A stretch of DNA of 64,000 bases from Myxococcales bacterium (GTDB lineage: Bacteria; Myxococcota_A; Polyangia; Palsa-1104), in assembly GCA_028287105.1 (NCBI GenBank), contig JAQBQH010000188.1, positions 1 through 64,000 on the forward strand, written 5' to 3'. Each line of letters begins with the position of its first letter. Positions within the stretch are counted from its first letter, which is position 1. Positions 52,323 to 60,513 of the stretch are shown here, piece after piece. Both the position numbers and the translations under genes were made by a program. Below the pieces are notes generated by a model. That model saw nothing but the letters and a program-made list of their open reading frames with translations. It was not told the DNA's origin and made no database searches.

Positions 52323-54443
52323 CTACAGCCGAACGCTGCGCAGACGCAGGGCGTTCGCAATGACCGAGACGGAGCTGAGGCTCATCGCGGCGCTGGCAAT
52401 CATCGGGCTCAAGAGGATGCCGAAGAGCGGATAGAGCGCGCCGGCGGCAACCGGCACGCCGAGTGAGTTATATAGGAACGCGAGCCACAGGTTCAGGCGG
52501 ATGTTGCGCATGGTTGCGTGGCTGAGGCGATCGGCGCGCACGATCCCAGTCAGGTCGCCCTTCACCAGCGTCACGTCGGCGCTCTCGATCGCCACGTCGG
52601 TGCCGGTGCTCATCGCGATGCCCACGTCCGCGATGGCGAGCGCGGGCGCGTCATTGATGCCGTCGCCGGCCATGGCGACGCGGTGGCCGGCCTTCTGCAG
52701 CTCTTTGACCGTCGCTGCCTTCTGATCGGGCAACAGGTCGGCGCGTACCTCGTCGATGCCCGCCTGCCGGCCAATGGCTTCGGCGGTCGCGCGGTTGTCG
52801 CCGGTCAGCATCACCACGCGCAGCCCTTCACGATGAAGCTCGCTGATCGCCTGTCGGGTCGTCGGCTTGATCGGGTCGGCGACGCCGACGAGGCCCGCCA
52901 GGTCGCCGTCGACGGCGACGAACATGACCGTCTGTCCTTGTTGGCGCAGCGACGCGGCGCGACCCTCCAGGTCGGCAAAGCCCGGCAGATGCTCGACGAC
53001 GTTGCGATTGCCGACGACGACCTCGCGTTCCGCGACACGACCGCGAACGCCCTGACCGGTGATCGATTCGAACTCCGCGACCGGCAGCAGCGTCAGGTTC
53101 CGGCTCCGGGCGCCCTCGAGGATCGCGGCCGCGAGTGGATGCTCGCTCGCCTGCTCGAGACTGGCGACCCATCGCAGAAGCTCGCTCTCGTCACCACGCA
53201 CAATGTCGAGGCTGACGAGCTTCGGCCGACCCTCGGTCAACGTGCCCGTCTTGTCGACGACAATGGTGTCCACGGACTGCAGGGTCTCCAGGGCAGCGGC
53301 GTTCTTGAACAGCACGCCGGCGCGTGCGCCACGACCGGTGCCGACCATGATCGACATCGGCGTCGCCAGACCGAGCGCGCACGGGCAGGCGATGATCAGG
53401 ACCGAGATCGCGTTGACGAGCGCGTAGGCCAACCGCGGCTCCGGTCCGAGCAGCCACCAGCCGACGAAGGTCATCCCGGCGATGGCGATGACGGCCGGCA
53501 CGAACCACGCTGCGACGCGATCGGCGAGGCGCTGAATGGGCGCGCGGCTGCGCTGCGCTTCCGAGACCATGCGTACGATTTGCGCGAGCATCGTGTCGCT
53601 GCCCACGCGCTCGGCGCGGATGACCAGCGTACCGGTGCCGTTGATCGTCCCAGCAGTGACACGGCTGCCCTTGGTCTTCTCGACGGGTAGCGGCTCGCCG
53701 GTGAGCATCGACGCGTCGACTGCGCTGCGACCGTCCAGCACGACGCCGTCGACCGGGACGTTTTCGCCGGGACGCACGCGCAGCCGGTCGCCGACGTGCA
53801 CCTGTTCGAGCGGAGTCTCTTGTTCACTGCCATCCTCGGCGATGCGGCGTGCGGTTTTCGGCGCCAGCTCGAGCAATGCTCGAATCGCGCCGGAGGTCTG
53901 GCTGCGCGCCCGCAGCTCGAGGACCTGTCCGAGCAGCACCAACGCGGTGATCACCGCGGCCGCCTCGAAGTACACGGGCGGGTTTCCTCCATGCCTGCGG
54001 AACGCATCCGGCAACACCCGCGGGAGGAGCCACGCGACGACGCTGAAGCCGTAGGCGACACCGGTCCCGAGCGCGATCAGCGTGAACATATTGAGGTGGC
54101 GGTTGCGAATCGACGCCCAGCCGCGCTGGAAGAAGGGCCACCCGCCCCACAGCACCACCGGCGTCGAGAGCGCGAATTGCAACGCGAGCGACAGGCGCGC
54201 GCCGAGCGCGTGCTGGACAGGCGCCCCTGGAATCATCTCGGACATCGCGAGGAGCAGCGTGAGCGCCGCGAGCGGAGCGCCGACCGCGAGCCGGCGTCGC
54301 ATCGACAGATACTCTTCGCTCGGCCTCTCGTCGGCGACGGCGACGCGTGGCTCGAGCGCCATTCCGCAAATCGGGCAATTGCCCGGCCGGTCGCTGACGA
54401 TCGCCGGATGCATCGGGCACGTCCACAGGCCGCCGTGCGTCAT
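52323..54443 (-). CDS. copA: Copper-exporting P1B-type ATPase
   Basis: This 706-residue P-type ATPase exports Cu(I) from the cytoplasm. In place of HMA domains the N-terminus has a heavy-metal-binding motif ([20 protein letters not shown], residues 9-28) like that of the adjacent cusB. The membrane metal site is CPC (residues 353-355), the phosphorylated Asp is D397 in DKTGTLTEG, and the nucleotide-binding HP motif (SEHPLAAAI) and hinge [10 protein letters not shown] are intact. It is followed by a small Cys-rich protein and cusCBA. Confidence 0.96.
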   Translation of the reverse strand: MTHGGLWTCPMHPAIVSDRPGNCPICGMALEPRVAVADERPSEEYLSMRRRLAVGAPLAALTLLLAMSEMIPGAPVQHALGARLSLALQFALSTPVVLWGGWPFFQRGWASIRNRHLNMFTLIALGTGVAYGFSVVAWLLPRVLPDAFRRHGGNPPVYFEAAAVITALVLLGQVLELRARSQTSGAIRALLELAPKTARRIAEDGSEQETPLEQVHVGDRLRVRPGENVPVDGVVLDGRSAVDASMLTGEPLPVEKTKGSRVTAGTINGTGTLVIRAERVGSDTMLAQIVRMVSEAQRSRAPIQRLADRVAAWFVPAVIAIAGMTFVGWWLLGPEPRLAYALVNAISVLIIACPCALGLATPMSIMVGTGRGARAGVLFKNAAALETLQSVDTIVVDKTGTLTEGRPKLVSLDIVRGDESELLRWVASLEQASEHPLAAAILEGARSRNLTLLPVAEFESITGQGVRGRVAEREVVVGNRNVVEHLPGFADLEGRAASLRQQGQTVMFVAVDGDLAGLVGVADPIKPTTRQAISELHREGLRVVMLTGDNRATAEAIGRQAGIDEVRADLLPDQKAATVKELQKAGHRVAMAGDGINDAPALAIADVGIAMSTGTDVAIESADVTLVKGDLTGIVRADRLSHATMRNIRLNLWLAFLYNSLGVPVAAGALYPLFGILLSPMIASAAMSLSSVSVIANALRLRSVRL

Positions 54444-54458
54444 TGGCCAGCCTCCCGC

Positions 54459-54716
54459 TCAATCGACGCAGACCCGCACGCGCTCTTCCACTTCCGGTTG
54501 CGGCTCGCCGTAACAGTCGCCACAGCGACCGCCGGTCGTCGCGCATGTGTCGCCCGTCGATTCGGGCCGTTCGCGAAGCGCCTCATGGGCGCGATGGAGG
54601 CTGACGTGCGCATGGTTCGGCGTGAGGCCGCGCTGGGCAGCCACCTCTTCAATCGATAGGCCGCCGATATCGACCTGCTCGATCATTTCGGCATCTTCGC
54701 CCTCATCGCCGGCGAG
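54459..54716 (-). pseudogene. Truncated CorE-like copper-responsive ECF sigma factor
   Basis: This frame encodes only a sigma region 4 (AEMIEQVDIGGLSIEEVAAQ, then NHAHVSLHRAHEALRER) and a C-terminal Cys-rich tail (TGDTCATTGGRCGDCYG and a final CVD). This tail is the layout of CorE, the Myxococcus sigma factor activated by copper through a Cys-rich domain. Region 2 is missing; the frame merges upstream into the end of the hemerythrin gene. ATG 54686 could still give a 75-residue protein. It sits just ahead of copA, where a CorE-type regulator would be expected. Confidence 0.65.
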
Positions 54717-54732
54717 CTGCCGTCGGCGGACG

Positions 54733-55422
54733 TCAGGCCGGGGTGAACGTAGCCAGGTCGTAGATGCCGATCGACTGCTCGATCTTGGCCACTTCCTCCA
54801 CCATCTTCTCGAAGCCACCATGAGGAAGCGCCTTCTCTTTGTCCTCGAAGGTGTCCATCAGCTTCTTCAGCTCGCGCTCGCTCAAGAGCGCGCGGAACGT
54901 CGGGAACAGCACGGTGTCTTCGCGCGCCGAATGCGGTTCATACATGCGCACGAACGAGCGGAGCCCATCCGCGAGCTGTTTGCGGCTGGCTTCGCCCTTG
55001 AGCCCGGCTGGTGTGGCGAGGCGCAGGATCTCGGCGGTGACGCGGCGCCCGGCCTGGTGCTGCGCGAGGAGGACCGTGACCAGATCGGTCAGCTTGCCCG
55101 CCTTCTGCAAGCGCGGGAACACGAACTCCTCTTCGTCCTTCTCGTGGTAATCCTCGATGAACTCGCGCACGATCGTCGCCGAGCTCGTCACCCATTCGGC
55201 TTTGATCTCCTGCTTCGCGTCCACCCGACGGGTGATCTCGCCATAGACCAGCAGGATGCGTCGGAGCACGCCATGCTCGCGCATCAGGTCCTCGGTCGGC
55301 GACACTTCATCTTCGTCCTTCTTCACCGCCTTGCCGTACACCTCGCCGGGCAGAACCGCAGCTGCCACTCCAAGACCGCCAGCGAACACGAACTGGCGGC
55401 GGGTCGTATCGATCATGGTCAT
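54733..55422 (-). CDS. Tat-exported hemerythrin-like protein
   Basis: This 229-residue protein has a twin-arginine signal (DTTRRQFVFAGGLGVAAAVL). A four-helix hemerythrin (HHE) domain carries the ligand pattern H50, then H93-E-x-x-E in DYHEKDEEEFVFP, H122 in AQHQAGR and H164-x3-E in EPHSAREDT. Such proteins bind a di-iron (or other metal) centre for O2 or redox sensing. As first gene of the copper operon it may protect against metal-driven oxidative stress or metal-load the periplasm (inference). Confidence 0.9.
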   Translation of the reverse strand: MTMIDTTRRQFVFAGGLGVAAAVLPGEVYGKAVKKDEDEVSPTEDLMREHGVLRRILLVYGEITRRVDAKQEIKAEWVTSSATIVREFIEDYHEKDEEEFVFPRLQKAGKLTDLVTVLLAQHQAGRRVTAEILRLATPAGLKGEASRKQLADGLRSFVRMYEPHSAREDTVLFPTFRALLSERELKKLMDTFEDKEKALPHGGFEKMVEEVAKIEQSIGIYDLATFTPA

Positions 55423-55470
55423 GTGGGCTCTCCAGTCGGGAGCAGGATACGACCGGTCTGGCCGACGCGG

Positions 55471-56772
55471 CTACTGAACGGCAGGGACGCAATAGGAGCC
55501 GCCGGCGAGGACGGGGGCGCAGAAGGTGCCCGCGCAGCACGACGTCGTGGCGGGATCGCAGGCCTCGCCGCCACCCACGCACGAGACGACGCCGCCGTCC
55601 GTTCCGCTCGATGGCAAGCAGACCGTGCGGCCGGGTTCGCCGCCGCACGCGCCAACGCAGCAATCGCCCGATACGGTACAGGGGGAGCCTGTAGCAGCGC
55701 ACGTCGAGCGGCACGCCCTTGCACCGGTCGAGTCGGGCAGACAGAAGTGCGAGCAGCATTGGTCGGGCGCGACACAAGCCGCGCCATCGGCTTTGCACGC
55801 AGCGCCGTCGAGGCAGCGCATCGTCGGCGCGATGCCGACGCTACAAGGGACGCCATTGCAGCAGTCGCCTGGCTTCATGCAGCGATCGCCGAACGCACGG
55901 CAACTGGTCATCGCGCACCGCAAGACTCCGTCGCCACCAGCGGCACAGCTGCCCGAGCAGCAGTTTGCATTCACGGCGCAGCGCTCGGCGACAGGCGCGC
56001 ACCCGGCCAACGGTTGGCAGCGAAGCACGGCGTCATCGCTCATGCGACAGATTCCGGAACAGCAGTGCATGTCGTCCGGACAGACCTCGCCGACGACCGA
56101 GCAGCCGCCAGTTTTCTGGCAAATCGACGCGCCGTTTGGTTGGACCGAGCATTGGCCGTCGCAGCAATCGGACGGGCGATCGCAGGTTTCGCCGTCGACG
56201 CGGCAACCGTCGAGCGGCGCGCAGCGCATTTTTCCGGCCAGCATCCGGCAAACCGTCGAGCAGCAGTCCATGTTGTTGTTGCAAGCTTCGCCCGCCGGAT
56301 GGCATCCGCCTGCGGGCAACGCGCACTTGCCGCCCATGCAGACCGAGCCGCAACACTGCACGGCATTGTTGCACGTCGACATGGCCGGCGCGCAGAGCCC
56401 GGGCTGACACCTCGACGTGGCAACGTCGCAGTTGAGCGAGCAGCAGGCGCCCGCGCGGTCGCAAGGCTGACCGTCGGAGGAGCAGCCCGACGGATTCTTG
56501 CAGACCCGCGATCCGGCGGCCGACTCGCCGCAGAGGAAGGAGCAACAGTCGTCGGGAGCCGCGCACGTGTCGCCTTCGTGGCCGCAAACGGTGTTCTCGA
56601 CGCAGAGTGCGCCGACACAGCGGCCCGAGCAGCAGGACTCCGAGTTGCCGCAAGCCGCGCCGTTCGGAGCGCACTGAACAAGCGCTGCGAGATCCGGGGC
56701 GACGACCAGCTCGAAATCGTTACGACAGCCGGAGGCGAAGAGCAGCGCCAGCACCAGCGCTGAATGCTTCAC
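55471..56772 (-). CDS. Lipoprotein of twelve tandem six-cysteine (knottin-like) repeats, module B
   Basis: This 433-residue lipoprotein (lipobox LFASGC) consists of about twelve tandem units of 24-30 residues, each following C-x6-C-x5-6-CC-x3-4-C-x4-9-C (for example CHPAGEACNNNMDCCSTVC). The CC pair and six-Cys spacing match inhibitor-cystine-knot mini-proteins. No other domain is present. It is the terminal gene of module B, overlapping the FecR-TPR gene by four bases, and is probably displayed on the cell surface. Confidence 0.88.
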   Translation of the reverse strand: MKHSALVLALLFASGCRNDFELVVAPDLAALVQCAPNGAACGNSESCCSGRCVGALCVENTVCGHEGDTCAAPDDCCSFLCGESAAGSRVCKNPSGCSSDGQPCDRAGACCSLNCDVATSRCQPGLCAPAMSTCNNAVQCCGSVCMGGKCALPAGGCHPAGEACNNNMDCCSTVCRMLAGKMRCAPLDGCRVDGETCDRPSDCCDGQCSVQPNGASICQKTGGCSVVGEVCPDDMHCCSGICRMSDDAVLRCQPLAGCAPVAERCAVNANCCSGSCAAGGDGVLRCAMTSCRAFGDRCMKPGDCCNGVPCSVGIAPTMRCLDGAACKADGAACVAPDQCCSHFCLPDSTGARACRSTCAATGSPCTVSGDCCVGACGGEPGRTVCLPSSGTDGGVVSCVGGGEACDPATTSCCAGTFCAPVLAGGSYCVPAVQ

Positions 56773-58115
56773 GGCCCGCGACCCACCGCGCCATCGACGA
56801 TCCGACGCGCCTCGGCCGCGCTCAGCCCCTCCGGGAAGGCGCTGAGATAGCGGCGCGCGGCGACGAGGGCAGCAGCGCCGTCGCCGGTCTGAGCGGCGGA
56901 CTCCATGGCTCCGATCATCGCCTCCTCGCGTAGCGCGCCGGTGGGCGCCGCGGTGAGCGCGCGCTCGAAGTCGGCGCGCGCCGCGACGGAATTTCCGAGG
57001 CGACGCTCCAGCTGCGCCGCCGCGTACAGCGCGTTCTGCCGCGTCGCTGACGGTGCGTCGCGCCGGTCGAGGGTCTTATAGGCGGCGACCGCGTCCTCGA
57101 AGTGTCCGGACGCGCGCAGCGCCTCGGCGCGGAGATAGCCGAGCTCGGTGCGACAGACAATCGGCCGGCAGCTCGGACGCGGACGTAACGCAGGCTCGAC
57201 CAGCGATTGCACGCGCGCGTAGTCGGCGCCGCGAATGGCCGCGCGCACGGCTTGCGTTACGTGACCGCAATCGACGGCGGGCGCTTCGCAGACGTCGCGC
57301 GCCGGCGACGCCGAGGCAGGATTCGGCGCCGGCGGCGCAGGCGCCGCGAACGAATGAGTCTCTCCTGCGCCGACGCTCCACTCGCGCTCGTCGGCGTCGA
57401 ATACCGCGACGCGCCCTTCGTCGACGCGTACCAGCGAGGCGCCCGGCCGCGCCACCACGACGAAGCGCGTGCCGCGCACCTCGACGCGCCCGTCGGGCAA
57501 GGCCACCGTGAAGGTCTGACCGGGTTGGCGATGCGCGACTTGCGCTTCGAGCCGACCGTCTTGCAGCGTCAAGGCGACGTGGGCGTCGTCGCCGCCGAGC
57601 AGCAACGTCGCCGGGCCAGTGAGCGTGAGCGACGCGAGGGTCGACAGCTGCAACTTGGCGTCACGCCCCGCCGGCAACACGACTCGGCTGCCGGGCGCGA
57701 GATGTGCAGCGGCGTTCGCGTTTCCCGACGTCATCGTCGCGAACGGCGGCGCCGACGGCACGAGGGACGCCGGCGGCGCGGGCTGATGTCTACGTGACGC
57801 GAGCATGATCAGGACCACCGCCGCAGCCACGGCAGGAGCCAGGTAGAGCTGCCAGCGGCGAGACCGAGAATCGGCAAGTGGCGCCGGGCGTGACAGTTGC
57901 CGCTCGATCTCGATTTCCATGCGCCGCGCACGCAATGGCGTCGGCGGCGGCGGTTCCAGCTCGCGCATCGAAGGCAAGAGCGTCGCCCAGGTCTTGGCGC
58001 GCGCGCGGCAGTCGCCGCAGGTTTCGAGGTGCGCGTGTACCCGCAGCTCGCTGGCGTTGTCGAGCCGACCGTCGCGCAGATCGACGAGCGCGTCTTGCGC
58101 TTCGCGGCACGTCAT
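56769..58115 (-). CDS. Zinc-finger FecR-TPR anti-sigma factor of module B
   Basis: This 448-residue protein has an N-terminal zinc anti-sigma domain with C3 and H29-x3-C33-x2-C36 (HAHLETCGDC), a transmembrane helix (YLAPAVAAAVVLIMLA) and a FecR-like periplasmic domain (GSRVVLPAGRDAKLQLSTLA ... VEVRGTRFVVVARPG). TPR-like helices at the C-terminus (GYLRAEALRASGHFEDAVAA) complete it. It should hold the sigma factor inactive until an envelope signal arrives. ATG 58115 overlaps the sigma stop (ATGA). Confidence 0.9.
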   Translation of the reverse strand: MTCREAQDALVDLRDGRLDNASELRVHAHLETCGDCRARAKTWATLLPSMRELEPPPPTPLRARRMEIEIERQLSRPAPLADSRSRRWQLYLAPAVAAAVVLIMLASRRHQPAPPASLVPSAPPFATMTSGNANAAAHLAPGSRVVLPAGRDAKLQLSTLASLTLTGPATLLLGGDDAHVALTLQDGRLEAQVAHRQPGQTFTVALPDGRVEVRGTRFVVVARPGASLVRVDEGRVAVFDADEREWSVGAGETHSFAAPAPPAPNPASASPARDVCEAPAVDCGHVTQAVRAAIRGADYARVQSLVEPALRPRPSCRPIVCRTELGYLRAEALRASGHFEDAVAAYKTLDRRDAPSATRQNALYAAAQLERRLGNSVAARADFERALTAAPTGALREEAMIGAMESAAQTGDGAAALVAARRYLSAFPEGLSAAEARRIVDGAVGRGP

Positions 58116-58702
58116 CGCGGCTCCTTGGCGCCGACACGCTCTGAGAAGTACGGATCTTTGAGCGCGCGACGCTCCAACTCCCGGCGCGCGTCGTGGATGC
58201 GCACCTTCACGGCGGCGACGGAGGCACCGACCATCGCGGCGGTCTCTTCGATCGAATATCCCTCGAGCGCGTGGAGCACGAACGCAGCCCGCTTCTTCGG
58301 CCGCAACGCCGCCAGCAACGCATCGAGGCGCCTCAGCCCTTCGCGCGCCGAAGCATCTTCGTGGGGACCTTGCGCCTGGCTCGGCTGATCGCCCGCGACG
58401 TCCAGCGGCACCAACATCAAGGCAGGACGCTTCTTGGCACGCAAACTGACGCGGACGGCGATGCGACCAAGCCACGTCGAGAACAGCGATTCGCCGCGGA
58501 AGCTCGGCAGCGATCGAAAGCCCTCGACGAAGACGGTCTGCACGAGATCGTCGACGTCGGAGCTGGCGCCGGCCATGCGGTGGACGATCCGGTGAACGCG
58601 CGACAGGTGCAGGCGAAACAGCTCGCGGAACGCCGCCGGCTCGCCCGCTCGCGCGCGCTCGACGAGCTGAGACACGTCGACGGGAATGAAGCGATCAGCC
58701 AT
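58112..58702 (-). CDS. ECF sigma factor of module B
   Basis: This ECF sigma factor of about 196 residues has region 2 with DVDDLVQTVFVEGFRSLPSF and WLGRIAVRVSLRAKKR, and region 4 with LRPKKRAAFVLHALEGYSIE and the helix-turn-helix ETAAMVGASVAAVKVRIHDA. It is paralogous to the module A sigma factor. ATG 58717 or 58738 are alternative starts. It follows the barrel gene by a short gap. Its probable targets include the two divergent lipoproteins that share a promoter-like element. Confidence 0.92.
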   Translation of the reverse strand: MADRFIPVDVSQLVERARAGEPAAFRELFRLHLSRVHRIVHRMAGASSDVDDLVQTVFVEGFRSLPSFRGESLFSTWLGRIAVRVSLRAKKRPALMLVPLDVAGDQPSQAQGPHEDASAREGLRRLDALLAALRPKKRAAFVLHALEGYSIEETAAMVGASVAAVKVRIHDARRELERRALKDPYFSERVGAKEPR

Positions 58703-58756
58703 CGGCAGCACATCCATGTAGTGGGTGCCGGCTCGCAAAACGGCGAGAAAAAAGCG

Positions 58757-59746
58757 TCACCACAACGCCACCGCCAACCCTGCCGACGCGCCTACTTGCA
58801 GCCGCGATACGTCGAAGATGGGCGCGCTACGTACCAGGTAACGCGGCCCGTCGACGAGCCCGATCGCCGACCCGCGCACGAACAGCGACAGGGCCGACAC
58901 CAGGCGCACCTGTCCCGTCAGCTCCGCGCCGAACCCTGGCGCGACGGTCCGATCAGAGCGCACGACCGCAGACGCGCTCGACGCCTCGAGCGACACGATC
59001 AGCAGCTCCGCGACCGCAGCGACCGCGCCCTGCCAGCGGCCTCGCGAACCATGCACGCCGCCACGCGCCGTGATCGGGACGGCGAACAGCACGCCGGCAA
59101 CCTCCTGGCGGCTCGCGTGTGCGGGCGCGACGATCTCGGCGCCAAGCGCGACCTCGAACAATCGACCGAGCGCCACGCGCGCATCGATCGCGACGCCATG
59201 CTCGACGATGCCGTCGAGCGGAAACGAGACGAGGGCATAGCCGGCATCGAGCGACCAACGGCGCGGGCGCGCCGGTGCGACGGGGGCAGCGACGAGGCGA
59301 TTCAGCTCCGGCGCCTCTGTCGCCAGCGTTTCGTGCCGTTCGTAGAGGGAGGAGCGTAAGAGCGCCTGTACTTTCAGCGCGACCGCGCGATACAGGTCTT
59401 CGTCGCGCGGCGGTCGCGCCAGTGTGGCGATGAGCGCTTTACCCGACAGGCGATCGACGAGCGCGATCTCTACGGTGCCGGCACGCGCGTCGGCGACGCG
59501 AATCGCGGCCACCGCGCGAACGTCGGCGCCGGTCGCTTTGGTGGCGTCGAGTTGGGCACGCAGCTCCGTGTCGGTCGATGCCGCAGCCGTGACGACGTCG
59601 ACGGCGAACTCGTCGAGATAGGCGCGCATGGCCTCGGCGAGCCGATCGGCATCGACCGGCGCCACGGCCGTGACCACGACGCGCGGTCGCTCGGCGGCGC
59701 GCGCGCTGCAGACGAGCAACATCGCGGTAATGCACACGATGCGCAC
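58757..59746 (-). CDS. Outer-membrane beta-barrel-like protein of module B
   Basis: This 329-residue protein has a signal peptide (ITAMLLVCSARA). An N-terminal periplasmic domain (about residues 20-150: VVVTAVAPVDADRLAEAMRA, DLYRAVALKVQALLRSSLYE) with a fold like other proteins that sense stress or lipids precedes amphipathic strands to the C-terminus (RWSLDAGYALVSFPLDGIVE ... VGASAGLAVALW). The domain order matches the module A barrel protein. It starts with GTG 59746 and diverges from the Cys-rich lipoprotein at 59801. Confidence 0.78.
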   Translation of the reverse strand: MRIVCITAMLLVCSARAAERPRVVVTAVAPVDADRLAEAMRAYLDEFAVDVVTAAASTDTELRAQLDATKATGADVRAVAAIRVADARAGTVEIALVDRLSGKALIATLARPPRDEDLYRAVALKVQALLRSSLYERHETLATEAPELNRLVAAPVAPARPRRWSLDAGYALVSFPLDGIVEHGVAIDARVALGRLFEVALGAEIVAPAHASRQEVAGVLFAVPITARGGVHGSRGRWQGAVAAVAELLIVSLEASSASAVVRSDRTVAPGFGAELTGQVRLVSALSLFVRGSAIGLVDGPRYLVRSAPIFDVSRLQVGASAGLAVALW

Positions 59747-59763
59747 ACCTCAGCGTATCACGA

Positions 59764-59792
59764 CCTAACCTTTTCGGCGGCACCGCCCACTA
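59764..59792 (+). promoter_or_regulatory. Shared promoter-like element, copy 1
   Basis: CCTAACCTTTTC (59764-59775), 12 bases, then CACTA (59788-59792), ending eight bases before the ATG at 59801. The same 12-mer and CACTA at the same spacing precede the next lipoprotein gene. Transcription would start at or near the start codon, giving a leaderless or very short-leader mRNA. Confidence 0.65.
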
Positions 59793-59800
59793 GAAGATCG

Positions 59801-60370
59801 ATGCGGTCGGCGTCGTTGTTCCTTGTGGTCGCGTGTGGGTGCAACTTCACCCTCACCGGGCTGCCGTTGCTGGCGCCAACCGACGACCGGGTCGACATGA
59901 CCGTGGCCGACGGCGTGGATGGTGAGGCCGCCGATCTCGACAACGGCGTCGCCGCGGACCTCGCGATGACGACGGCGACCGATCTGGCGATGCAATGCTC
60001 GACCGACTGCGCGACGTCGTGCAGCCCCTGCTGCGCGCAAAGCTGCGCGGCCGGCGCCAGCTGTAACTTCTCGTGCTCGATGAAGATGTGCGACTGCAGC
60101 TTCGTCTGTCAAACGGGCAGCACCTCCTGCTCGTCGAGCTGCAGCGCCGGGAACACGTGCACCGTGGTCGTGCAAACCGGCCTTTCCGTGACGGTCGATT
60201 GCTCGGGCAAGTCGACCTGCGACGTCGATTGCTCGGCTGGCCTGGCCTGCACCCTGAACTGCAGCGGCGGCTCGCACTGCCTGTGCAAAGGCGCCGGCTG
60301 TACGATCAGCCAGTGCAGTCCCACCAGCTGTCCCAACGGCGTGCAAGTCTGCGCGCGCCCCTGTCCGTGA
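59801..60370 (+). CDS. Cys-rich lipoprotein beside module B
   Basis: This 189-residue lipoprotein has a short signal (MRSASLFLVVACGC), an Asp/Ala linker (VDGEAADLDNGVAADLAMTT) and a C-terminal region with about 28 cysteines in varied spacing (CSPCCAQSCAAGASCNFSC, CLCKGAGC). The linker type recurs in the MopE-like lipoproteins at 6-9 kb. It diverges from the module B operon and has the shared promoter-like element directly before its ATG. No Shine-Dalgarno is seen. Confidence 0.78.
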   Translation: MRSASLFLVVACGCNFTLTGLPLLAPTDDRVDMTVADGVDGEAADLDNGVAADLAMTTATDLAMQCSTDCATSCSPCCAQSCAAGASCNFSCSMKMCDCSFVCQTGSTSCSSSCSAGNTCTVVVQTGLSVTVDCSGKSTCDVDCSAGLACTLNCSGGSHCLCKGAGCTISQCSPTSCPNGVQVCARPCP

Positions 60371-60478
60371 CAGAGCAAGAGGTCTACTTCGTCGACGGAG
60401 ATGATTGGGCGCGCCACGGCAATCGCTGGTACCGCACGCGCGATCACGGCGCGTCAGGAGAAAAGATCGAGACGGGCA

Positions 60479-60507
60479 CCTAACCTTTTCTGCGCGCGCG
60501 ACCACTA
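60479..60507 (+). promoter_or_regulatory. Shared promoter-like element, copy 2
   Basis: CCTAACCTTTTC (60479-60490), 12 bases, then CACTA (60503-60507), six bases before the ATG at 60514. Identical in both elements and spacing to copy 1 at 59764, while the spacer sequences differ. This is strong evidence for a common sigma factor. Confidence 0.65.
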
Positions 60508-60513
60508 CGGTGC

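Noticed and set aside
54547-56763. 738-codon plus-strand frame
   Set aside because: Antisense across the sigma remnant, hemerythrin and knottin-array genes; Ala/Arg-rich without motifs.
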